This document shows positions 1 to 7,500 of a DNA stretch of 9,784 bases, piece by piece (within the stretch, counting starts at the first letter, position 1; each line of letters starts with the position of its first letter). The stretch spans positions 1 to 9,784 of the forward strand of contig USOC01000024.1 in NCBI GenBank assembly GCA_900556245.1, given 5' to 3'. The position numbers were made by a program, and so were the translations under genes. The stretch is from an uncultured Prevotellaceae bacterium (GTDB lineage Bacteria; Bacteroidota; Bacteroidia; Bacteroidales; Muribaculaceae). The notes below the pieces were generated by a model. The model ran no database searches. It saw only the letters and a list, made by a program, of their open reading frames with translations, and was not told the origin of the DNA.

Positions 1-1
1 T

Positions 2-256
2 TTTGACTGGGATCATTACAATGCCGGTCAGGTTGTGTTTCAGCCAAAGCATATGACTCCGGAGCGTCTGCAAGAACTCTATGATTATGCATGGAAAAGT
101 TTTTATGCGGATGAAAGTCAGGAGCAGAAGATGTTCCGACTGTTCTGTAACGTTGCTATCCGGGAAATGGAGGACGGAACATATCGTCCGCGTGACCGTC
201 GGCTTGCGAATCGCTCGTTCGGCAAAGACATTGTCAGAAACATCAAAAAAGCATAG
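2..256 (+). CDS. C-terminal end of a B12-binding-type radical SAM protein (partial, cut by left window edge)
   Basis: The reading frame is open from base 2 to a TAG at 254-256, so about 84 C-terminal residues are present and the start lies outside the window. A GTG at 35 is only an internal valine codon, because coding sequence continues upstream of it (FDWDHYNAGQVV). The pattern WDHY, then VVFQPKHMTPERLQ, then a helix with a FY pair resembles the C-terminal DUF4070-type region that follows the radical SAM barrel in B12-binding-domain radical SAM enzymes. The cobalamin domain and the CxxxCxxC cluster motif would be upstream and cannot be seen, so the substrate is unknown. The stop codon is 4 nt before the next start, which puts it in the same transcript as the following genes. 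The family call rests on a short segment and is moderately sure. Confidence 0.65.
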   Translation, partial: FDWDHYNAGQVVFQPKHMTPERLQELYDYAWKSFYADESQEQKMFRLFCNVAIREMEDGTYRPRDRRLANRSFGKDIVRNIKKA

Positions 257-260
257 AAAA

Positions 261-869
261 ATGAAGGGAAAAATTTTGTTGTCATTCATGTTGGCGACGT
301 TTTTTGTCGTTGCCGGTCAGGATTTTGTCAGAAAAACCGACGGAACGTATCTATGGGCGGACAGTGTAGAGGATGTCGGCGACTACCTTGTAATTGAACT
401 GGAAAAGTCGAAACTCCGTAGTCCGAAGTCGGAAATCGCCTTGGTGGAATATGCAGGTTATGGCATTGTCCGCTATAATTATCAGGAGAAAAATGAGCGT
501 AAGGCTGAAATAACTCCAGGGTATATGAAAGGCAACCGGATGTATGTCGGCTATCGAAGCAAGGTAGAGCAAGAACGGGCCGGAGGCCGGAAAATGCGTG
601 ACTATTTGATGGCAGACGGCTATTGGGAGATTGTCGACACGCCGGAAGAGGCAGACTGCGTTTTGGAGTATGAGTTCTCCGACAAAGGACATGACAGTGC
701 TTGGTTTGTCATCAAAGACAAGGGAGGCAAAGAGATATATCGTTCTAAAAAAGTCGGCGCGCGCGATATGGTGGCGGAGGATGCCGGATTTGAGTCTGCA
801 GAAAAGCTCTATAAGAAAGAAATCAAGCGGTTGAAAAAGAAATTAAAAAAATTGTATGAAAGTATCTGA
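261..869 (+). CDS. Exported protein of unknown function with a lysine-rich C-terminal helix
   Basis: The protein has 202 residues if the ATG at 261 is used. I chose this start because it directly precedes a signal peptide (MKGKILLSFMLATFFVVAG, probable cut near Gly19-Gln20). The frame stays open to an ATG at 81, but that would read through the end of the radical SAM gene and bury the signal peptide. The mature part looks like two small beta-rich segments. The first, about residues 25-75, has the feel of Bacteroidota repeats that report on a 'DG..' start. The second, about 115-165, contains 'EEADCVLEYEF' and 'IKDKGGKEIYRSKK', a pattern seen in small envelope proteins. The last 25 residues are a very basic helix (KKEIKRLKKKLKKLYES), perhaps binding lipid, nucleic acid or a partner. 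No enzyme motif is visible. Its 3' end overlaps the next gene by 14 nt. Confidence 0.75.
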   Translation: MKGKILLSFMLATFFVVAGQDFVRKTDGTYLWADSVEDVGDYLVIELEKSKLRSPKSEIALVEYAGYGIVRYNYQEKNERKAEITPGYMKGNRMYVGYRSKVEQERAGGRKMRDYLMADGYWEIVDTPEEADCVLEYEFSDKGHDSAWFVIKDKGGKEIYRSKKVGARDMVAEDAGFESAEKLYKKEIKRLKKKLKKLYESI

Positions 870-1209
870 GACGTATTATGATGAGATTTTCACCTTTAAA
901 GGGGAATGGGATATGCCTTCCTGTTGCGGGTTGAAAATCCGCAACAGGAAGGGGCGCTCTTATGTGATTGTCACCGAACTTTATCAGGACAATCCGGGAA
1001 CGTCGGTCACTTATGCCGGCCGTCGGCTGGCAGAGCAAATATGTGAAGCGAAAGGCCTTGATTTTGCGTCGATTGTGTATTGGGAATGCAATCCTGACAC
1101 TCATTCGAAACTGTCGTTCTACGATGAGGAATTTTTTGAAGTCGATTTTTCGACCGATCGTCCGTCATACAGGCAGTTGACGGCAGAGGAGGTGAAAGAA
1201 ATTGTCTGA
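856..1209 (+). CDS. Small cytoplasmic protein of unknown function (117 aa)
   Basis: The ATG at 856 lies inside the end of the preceding gene in another frame, so the two are probably translationally coupled. The protein has no signal peptide, membrane segment or lipobox, so a cytoplasmic location is likely. It looks like a compact alpha/beta fold: strands around 'SYVIVTELYQDN' (about residues 35-46), a helix 'RRLAEQICEAKG' (about 56-67), and a strand 'ASIVYWECNP' (about 71-80), followed by an acidic tail with 'DEEFFEVDF'. I do not recognise the family. Codons 21-33 carry a perfect 14-bp inverted repeat, listed separately. An internal ATG (residue 20) sits immediately before that repeat and could be a shorter start, but the upstream 19 codons overlap the previous gene in a way typical of coupling, so the longer form is preferred. 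The next gene follows after 6 nt. Confidence 0.7.
   Translation: MKVSETYYDEIFTFKGEWDMPSCCGLKIRNRKGRSYVIVTELYQDNPGTSVTYAGRRLAEQICEAKGLDFASIVYWECNPDTHSKLSFYDEEFFEVDFSTDRPSYRQLTAEEVKEIV
916..952. repeat. Perfect 14-bp inverted repeat (hairpin) inside a coding region
   Basis: Arms ccttcctgttgcgg (916-929) and ccgcaacaggaagg (939-952) are exact reverse complements, separated by 9 nt (gttgaaaat). Inside the loop a G-U and two A-U pairs could extend the stem. The repeat is about 60 nt into the 117-aa gene and encodes residues 21-33. There is no T-tract after either arm on either strand, so it is not an ordinary intrinsic terminator. It would form a stable mRNA hairpin near the 5' end of this cistron. 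Whether it has a role in mRNA stability, translation or processing, or arose by template switching, cannot be decided from the sequence. Confidence 0.85.
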
Positions 1210-1215
1210 CAGTTT

Positions 1216-2103
1216 ATGAAACGACTGATAGCGATGACCCTTGCCACATATTCCGCCATTTTGCCTCTGGTTTCTCAGAGCCCTGTACGTATTTGGAAAA
1301 ATACAGAAGTTGAGGCTAAAACTGTCGTAACTCCCTATCTTCCGCAGACGGGACATCCATGTGCCGCAGTTGTAGTCTGTCCCGGAGGCAGCTATTTTTG
1401 GCTCGATCGGGAATCGGAAGGGCGCAAGGTCGGCGAATGGCTCCGAGACAATGGCATAGCCGCATTTGTTCTTGAATACAGGACGGGCGGAATCTTTGAA
1501 TTTGTCAGTCACAGCCGACTTTTCCGCCGGGGCAACCGTTTCCCCGATCCCATGTGTGACTTGCAGCGTACATTCCAACTCATCCGGGAGCACGCTGACA
1601 GTCTTGGCGTCGATAGCGGTCGGGTCGGTGTCATGGGTTTTTCGGCCGGCGGTCATTTGGCTGTGCTTTCAGGAGAACTGTCGGCAACGGATTTTCTGGA
1701 GCCTCTTGGCATTGCGACGACCGTTTCGTTGCGTCCGGATTTTGTCGCCGCAATCTATCCGGTTGTAACTTTCACCGATTCCCGATTTACGCATCGTCGT
1801 TCACGTCGCGGGTTGCTTGCCGACCGTCCGTCGAAGGCTCTGTGCGATTCTTTGTCGCTTGAACGCCATGTGCCTGCCGGTATGCCACCTGTTTTTTTAA
1901 TGAACTGTAAGGATGATCCGATAGTCAGATATCAGAATTCCGAACTGCTTGATTCTGCGCTGACGGTAGCGGGAGTCGACCATCGTTATATCCAAGTTGA
2001 GCGGGGCGGGCACGGATTTGGAGCGGATGTTTCTAAAAATTCAGAAGAATCGGCAGTCTGGATGCCGGAATTTTTGCGTTGGCTTGACGCACAACAACAA
2101 TAG
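1216..2103 (+). CDS. Exported alpha/beta hydrolase, BD-FAE / acetyl-esterase-like
   Basis: The 295-residue protein starts with a signal peptide (MKRLIAMTLATYSAILPLVS, cut near residues 20-22), so it acts in the periplasm or at the surface. The hydrolase fold signatures are in order: an oxyanion segment CPGGSYFWL (residues 55-63), the nucleophile elbow GFSAGGH with Ser143, the acid in CKDDPIV (Asp233/Asp234), and the catalytic His266 in GGHGFG near the C-terminus. The arrangement matches BD-FAE and carbohydrate acetyl-esterase-type hydrolases, which cleave ester bonds. Length is normal for that group. Family members often annotate as xylan or feruloyl esterases, but here the neighbours are lipid-modifying genes, not glycan-degradation genes. 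It may therefore remove or trim an acyl or aryl ester on the operon's product; that is inference. The gene starts 6 nt after its predecessor and its stop is 4 nt before the ligase start. Confidence 0.9.
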   Translation: MKRLIAMTLATYSAILPLVSQSPVRIWKNTEVEAKTVVTPYLPQTGHPCAAVVVCPGGSYFWLDRESEGRKVGEWLRDNGIAAFVLEYRTGGIFEFVSHSRLFRRGNRFPDPMCDLQRTFQLIREHADSLGVDSGRVGVMGFSAGGHLAVLSGELSATDFLEPLGIATTVSLRPDFVAAIYPVVTFTDSRFTHRRSRRGLLADRPSKALCDSLSLERHVPAGMPPVFLMNCKDDPIVRYQNSELLDSALTVAGVDHRYIQVERGGHGFGADVSKNSEESAVWMPEFLRWLDAQQQ

Positions 2104-2107
2104 AGAA

Positions 2108-3409
2108 ATGGAAAATACAGAAGATATAGAATTTCGGACTCCTTCGGAAATCAAAGATTTTCAGGAGAATCTGCTTAGGAAGGCATTGGCTTATCTTGAA
2201 GGGCATTCCGCATACTACAGGCGGATGTTTGAAAAATACGAGATTCAGGTAGGGAAAATTCTTCATATTGAAGACTTGGTAAAGATTCCGTTTACGGAAA
2301 AGAAAGATCTGCAGCTGTTCAATGAAGATTTTCTCTGTTGTCCCAAGGAGAAGATTGTTGATTATATAACGACTTCCGGGACGCTTGGCGATCCTGTCAC
2401 GTTCGGCTGTACGGAAAAAGATTTGCAGCGTCTTGCCTATAATGAAAAGAAATCGTTTGCCTGTGCCGGTCTGCGTCCCGGCAATATTGTCCAGCTGATG
2501 ACAACGCTCGACAAGCGTTTTATGGCGGGGTTGGCGTATTTCTTGGGAATCAGAGAGCTGGGAGCAAGCGTTATTCGGGTGGGGAACGGAATCCCTGAGT
2601 TGCAATGGGACACTATACGGCGTATTCAGCCGGATACTATCATGTGTGTGCCTTCGTTTATTCTTCGTCTTATCCAATATGCCGAGGAGCATGGAATAGA
2701 CTACCGGGGCAGCAGCGTCCGTCGTATCATCGGCATTGGCGAGGGGCTTCGGGAGCAGGATTTCAGCCTAAATTTGCTTGGCCGTCGCATCAGGGAAAAA
2801 TGGGATGTCGACCTTTACGCCACATATTCGTCGACAGAGATGGGCGCAACGTTTTCGGAATGCGAATGCGGCTGTGGGGGGCATGTGCATCCCGAACTGA
2901 TTATCGTAGAGATTATCGGCGACGATGACCTGCCTGTGGCAGACGGTGAGTATGGAGAAATCGTTGTGACGACGCTTGGCGTGGAGGGAATGCCGCTGTT
3001 GCGTTTTCGTACCGGAGACATCGCTGCCAAGCGGGTGGAGCAATGCGGTTGCGGGCGATGGTCGTACCGCCTGACTCCTCTTGTGGGCAGGAAAAACAAC
3101 ATGATCAAGCTGAAAGGGACGACTCTCTATCCTCCGGCAGTCAACGACGTGCTTGATAATGCCGACTATGTGGAGAACTATGTCGTAATTGTCCGTGACA
3201 ACGATTCGGGGACCGACGACGTTCTTGTGCAGATCGGATTAAAATTCCAGCCGGAATTTGATGTTGTGAAGGATTTGAAGGACCGCTTCCGTTCGCGCAT
3301 TCGGGTGGCACCTGCAGTGGAGGTGCTTTCTGTTGAAGAAATTGCTCGAATCAACTTTCCTGCAAAGAGCAGGAAACCTGTGAAATTTATTGACCAACGG
3401 GCAAAGTGA
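2108..3409 (+). CDS. Phenylacetate-CoA-ligase-like (PaaK-type) adenylate-forming enzyme
   Basis: The protein has 433 residues, close to the usual PaaK length of about 435. The ATG at 2108 was chosen because the frame remains open back to 1997 only by running through the hydrolase gene. Adenylation motifs are present in order: TTSGTLGDP (residues 88-96, phosphate loop), YATYSSTEMG (237-246, with Glu244), RFRTGDI (299-305, Asp304), VGRKNNMIKLKG hinge, and Lys423 in SRKPVKF as the candidate C-terminal catalytic lysine. A Cys/His group (Cys252, 254, 256, His259, 261, plus Cys313 and 315) could bind zinc. The family activates aryl or other carboxylic acids with ATP, then passes them to CoA or another thiol. 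No carrier protein is seen here. In Bacteroidota aryl polyene or flexirubin-like sets such ligases prime or load the acyl chain; the true substrate is unknown. It is cytoplasmic and followed after 6 nt by the acyltransferase. Confidence 0.9.
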   Translation: MENTEDIEFRTPSEIKDFQENLLRKALAYLEGHSAYYRRMFEKYEIQVGKILHIEDLVKIPFTEKKDLQLFNEDFLCCPKEKIVDYITTSGTLGDPVTFGCTEKDLQRLAYNEKKSFACAGLRPGNIVQLMTTLDKRFMAGLAYFLGIRELGASVIRVGNGIPELQWDTIRRIQPDTIMCVPSFILRLIQYAEEHGIDYRGSSVRRIIGIGEGLREQDFSLNLLGRRIREKWDVDLYATYSSTEMGATFSECECGCGGHVHPELIIVEIIGDDDLPVADGEYGEIVVTTLGVEGMPLLRFRTGDIAAKRVEQCGCGRWSYRLTPLVGRKNNMIKLKGTTLYPPAVNDVLDNADYVENYVVIVRDNDSGTDDVLVQIGLKFQPEFDVVKDLKDRFRSRIRVAPAVEVLSVEEIARINFPAKSRKPVKFIDQRAK

Positions 3410-3415
3410 CAAATT

Positions 3416-4543
3416 ATGACAGACCGTTTTGACGACATACGTCCCTTCTATGATTCGGAGGTGAATGCCGCCATGTGGAGAATTTCCGACAGCGTTTTTT
3501 TCCCGGAAATAGCCGAGTATGTTTTCCCGGACGAACCATTGGAGAAGGTGAGACGGCTGATGCGCAGCCTGCAGACGTCTGATGAATTTCAGCGGGAGGT
3601 GATGAATGCGGCAGTTTGCCGGACAATTCAGAACAGTATCAGTCATTTCTCATATTCCGGGTTGGAGTATCTTTCTCCGGGTAGAAGATATCTGTTTGTG
3701 TCCAATCATCGCGACATTGTCCTTGATTCGTCATTGGTGCAGCACGTGCTGTTTGCCAATGGGTTTCCTACGACGGAGATTACTTTCGGAGCGAATCTGA
3801 TGTGTATGCAGCTTTTGGTGGATATCGGACGTTCGAACAAGATGTTCCGTGTGGAACGGGGCGGCGGCAGCCGTTCGTTTTACCGCAGTTCTGCTCATTT
3901 GTCCGACTACATACGGCATACGATCCTGGAGAAACAGCGTTCTGTCTGGATAGCACAGCGCAATGGCCGTACGAAGGATGGCCGCGATGTGACGGATCAG
4001 GGATTGGTTAAAATGTTTTCGCTTAGCGGTGCCGGGCGTCGTTTTGACGGGCTTGACGAACTCAATATAGCCCCGGTGTCGATTTCCTACGAGTGGGAGC
4101 CTTGCGACACTCTGAAAGCGCGCGAACTCTATGACTCGCGCGGATGTCGCTATGAAAAAAAGCCGGGAGAGGATTTCAAGAGTATTCTGACTGGAATCTT
4201 ACAGCAAAAAGGGAAGGTGCATCTGGCGTTTACCCAGCCGTTGTCGAAAGAGGAGTTTGGAGAGGCAGGCGTTTCCGGCGGGTGTGAACTGAACAGGTAT
4301 GTGGCGCGGTTAATCGACCGGAGAATCAATGACGCTTACAGACTGACATCGTATAATTACCTGGCGGCAGACAGACTTTCCGGCAAATCGAATTACGCAG
4401 GCTGTTATAGTCAGAAGGATGAGGCTTTGTTCGATGAGCGGATTTCCCGGCTGTCTCAGGAGCATCCGGTGGCTGATCCTGCCGCTCTTGTCGAAATATT
4501 TCTGGGGATATATGGAAATTGGAGACTTAACAAACAAGGATAG
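3416..4543 (+). CDS. Stand-alone glycerol-phosphate/lysophospholipid acyltransferase-like protein
   Basis: The 375-residue protein has an N-terminal region of about 90 residues and then an acyltransferase core. The core begins with SNHRDIVLD (Ser96 to Asp104), has a 'GRSNKMFRVERGG' block that resembles motif II, and 'WIAQRNGRTKDG' (residues 178-189) in place of the usual EGxRS motif III. The catalytic-type histidine is His98. The acid spacing is odd: the usual Asp five residues after His is Leu103, and the acids are Asp100 or Asp104 instead. I recall HRD(I)xxD as a recurring variant in a bacterial subgroup, so this is probably not a decayed enzyme. The likely role is transfer of an acyl or aryl chain from CoA or ACP to a lipid acceptor on the inner membrane. 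No strong membrane segment is seen. It sits between the ligase and the exporter. Confidence 0.8.
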   Translation: MTDRFDDIRPFYDSEVNAAMWRISDSVFFPEIAEYVFPDEPLEKVRRLMRSLQTSDEFQREVMNAAVCRTIQNSISHFSYSGLEYLSPGRRYLFVSNHRDIVLDSSLVQHVLFANGFPTTEITFGANLMCMQLLVDIGRSNKMFRVERGGGSRSFYRSSAHLSDYIRHTILEKQRSVWIAQRNGRTKDGRDVTDQGLVKMFSLSGAGRRFDGLDELNIAPVSISYEWEPCDTLKARELYDSRGCRYEKKPGEDFKSILTGILQQKGKVHLAFTQPLSKEEFGEAGVSGGCELNRYVARLIDRRINDAYRLTSYNYLAADRLSGKSNYAGCYSQKDEALFDERISRLSQEHPVADPAALVEIFLGIYGNWRLNKQG

Positions 4544-4552
4544 AAGGAAGTT

Positions 4553-7500
4553 ATGGGAGAAGTGTTTTTGAAAATATACGATTTCTTGCGCAAACGCCGT
4601 TGGTTTGGTCTTGTCGGTTTTCTTGTCCTTGTCATCTTTCTTGTATTGCAGGCCTTGTCTCTGAACTATCGTGAAGACATTACCGATTTTCTGCCTCTTG
4701 ACCCGACGTATCGGAAGGGAATGTCTGTCTATCAAGACATCAATTCGGCAGATCTTCTGTTTATTGCTGTTGAATTGAGTGACACGTCGTCTAGCAATCC
4801 GGATCGGTTGTCGGAGGCCGTCGACCTGCTTGTCGCTGAAGTGGAACGGCGCGATACGGCATCGCTTGTCAAAGACCTGACAGCACAGGCTGATTTCGAC
4901 AAGTTGCAGGGAGTTGCAGATTTTGTCTATGGCGGGATTCCATATTTCCTGACAGAGAACGACTATGTCCGGATGGACAGTCTGATGACAGAATCGGCGG
5001 TAGATTCGCTTCTTTCGGGCGACAAGCAACTGTTGATGCTGCCTCTTTCCAGTCATTTATCGTCGAATATCGGTCGGGATCCGTTGGGAATGTTTACTCC
5101 GGCCGTTGCCAGACTGCAGGATTTCAGGGGAGATTTGCGCTATGCTCTGTATGACACATATATTTTCAGCGAAGACTTCAAGCGAGCGATTGTGGCGGTC
5201 ACTTCGCCGTTTGGGGCAAATGAAACCGATGGCAACGCCGCGCTTGTCGCGCTTCTTGACGGCGCTTCGTCTGCTGTCGAGGCGGCAATGCCGGATGTCA
5301 GAGTCAGTCATATCGGAGTTCCGTCGATAGCGGTGGCCAACGCCAACCGTATCAAAGCGGACAGTGTGCTTTCGATATCTGTTGCTATTGTTCTGATTAT
5401 GGTTTTGCTGGTGTATTCGTTGCGTAGTGCAAGGAGTCTTCTGCTGATATTTGCGGCTATCGCATTCGGTTGGCTTTTTGGAGTAGGTGCCATTGCCATG
5501 GCTCGCGACACGATTTCCGTGATAGTGCTTGGCATCGGTTCGGTGATAATCGGTATTGCAGTCAATTATCCGTTGCATTATGTCGCCCATTTCCGCCATA
5601 ATCCAGATGCCCGCTCGGCACTTAAAGAGCTTGTAGCACCGCTTGTCATAGGCAATGTGACCACGGTCGGAGCTTTCCTGACGCTTGTGCCTCTCAACTC
5701 TGTAGCATTGCGCGATCTTGGACTATTCAGTTCGTTCATGCTGGTGGGGACTATTCTGTTTGTGTTGATATTTTTGCCACATCTCTGCAGGACGAGGGTA
5801 AAAGCAGTCAGCCAGCCGGCATTCGCCCGTCTGGCAGAGGCGGCTCCGGAGCGGAAAAAATGGGTAGTAGTGGCGGTTGGACTGCTAACTGTCGTGTTCG
5901 CATATTTCAGTTTTTCGACCTCTTTTGATGCCAATATGCAGCATATCAACTATATGACACCCGAGCAGCGCTCGGATTTCAAAGTTTTACAGTCGATGGC
6001 TGGCAATCAGTCAGGCAAAGTGACTGTCTATATTGCATCGGAAGCGCCGACGCTCGACGAGGCATTGGCAAAAAGCGAGCGCGGGCAGGCTGTGCTCGAC
6101 AGTCTGGTGGCTGTCGGCGTAGCGGCAGAGAAACGCAGTGCAACGGCTTTTCTGCCATCTTCCGAGGAGCAGGAACGGCGTTTGCAGCGATGGGAGGCAT
6201 TTAAGTCGCGCCACAAGGAAATGCTTACAGACTATTTTTGCGAATCTGCTTCGCGTCAAGGTTTTGGCAAACAGGCATTTACCGGGTTTGAAAAAGTGTT
6301 GTCGCATCGCTACGAGGTGGCAGACAGCGGATTTTTCGCACCATTGTCGGAAAGCATTTTTCGCGGCTTTCTGAGTTATGGCAATGAAAGCGTGACGGTC
6401 GTTGATGCGCTTGTTGTAGAAGCAGGGAAGGAAGACGAAGTGCATCAGGCGATTGCGTCAGCACTTCCGGGTCGTTTTTCTTTTGATGTGGCGGGACTTA
6501 ACAGTGCCGTTTCCGATTCTCTGTCCGACGAGTTTAATTATATCGGGTGGGCTTGCGGTGTGATTGTTTTCCTTTTCCTTTGGTTTACGTTTGGGCGGCT
6601 GGAGTTGAGCATCGTGGCATTTTTGCCGATGGCAGTCGGTTGGATCTGGATATTGGGCATCATGCAATTGTTTGGCATACAGTTTAATATTGTCAATATA
6701 ATCCTCGCTACATTTATCTTTGGACAAGGCGATGACTATTCCATCTTTATGACAGAGGGTCTGATGTATGAGCATACTTACCGTCGTAAAATACTTTCTT
6801 CATACAAGAGCAGCATTATCGTTTCTGCTTTGATAATGTTTGTCGGTATCGGCTCTCTGATAGTAGCGGAGCATCCGGCCTTGCGCTTGCTGGCTGAGGT
6901 GACGGTTGTCGGGATGGTCTCGGTGGTATTGATGACTTATCTGCTGCCTCCGTTTGTGTTTGGCTGGCTTGTCAGGGAAAACGGGAGTCCGCGGGACATA
7001 CCCGTTACGCTTTCAATGATTTTCCGTACCTCGTTGTCGACGATTGTCTATATGCTTGAACTGCTTACAGGGCTTATTCTCGGGTTCATCTTGTTTAAGC
7101 TGTTGAAGAAGAACGAGTCCCGACGGTTATTCTACCACCGGTGTATGTACCATTTTTTCCGGATGAATGTGCGCCACATTCCCGGTGTCGAGTTTGAATT
7201 GCGTAATCCGTTCGACGAGCGATTCGACCGGCCTGCAATCATTATCTGCAACCACCAGTCGATACTCGATCCGATGTGTTTCATGATGCTGACACCGAAA
7301 GTGCTTGTCGGGACTGGAGGCCATGTCTGGCGCAACCGTATTATTCATCGGGTGCTGCGCTTCTCGGATTTCTTTACGGTGGCCGATGGGGTCGGAACGG
7401 TGCTCGACAAGTGCCGTGACCGTATCGATGCCGGTTACAGTATTGCCGTTTATCCGGAGGGTGAGCGTTCGCAGAACGGGTCTGTACTGCGTTTTCATAC

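Noticed and set aside
81..260. An N-terminal extension of the exported 202-aa protein starting at 81
   Set aside because: It would overlap nearly all of the visible radical SAM C-terminus in another frame and would hide a clear signal peptide that begins at 261.
1997..2107. An N-terminal extension of the PaaK-like ligase starting at 1997
   Set aside because: It reads out of frame through the hydrolase's catalytic histidine region; the ATG at 2108, right after the hydrolase stop, gives the normal family length.
4310..5599. Two consecutive minus-strand open frames (248 and 180 codons) opposite the acyltransferase and exporter
   Set aside because: They have no domain pattern, signal peptide or plausible gene context, and the plus-strand genes there are firmly supported.
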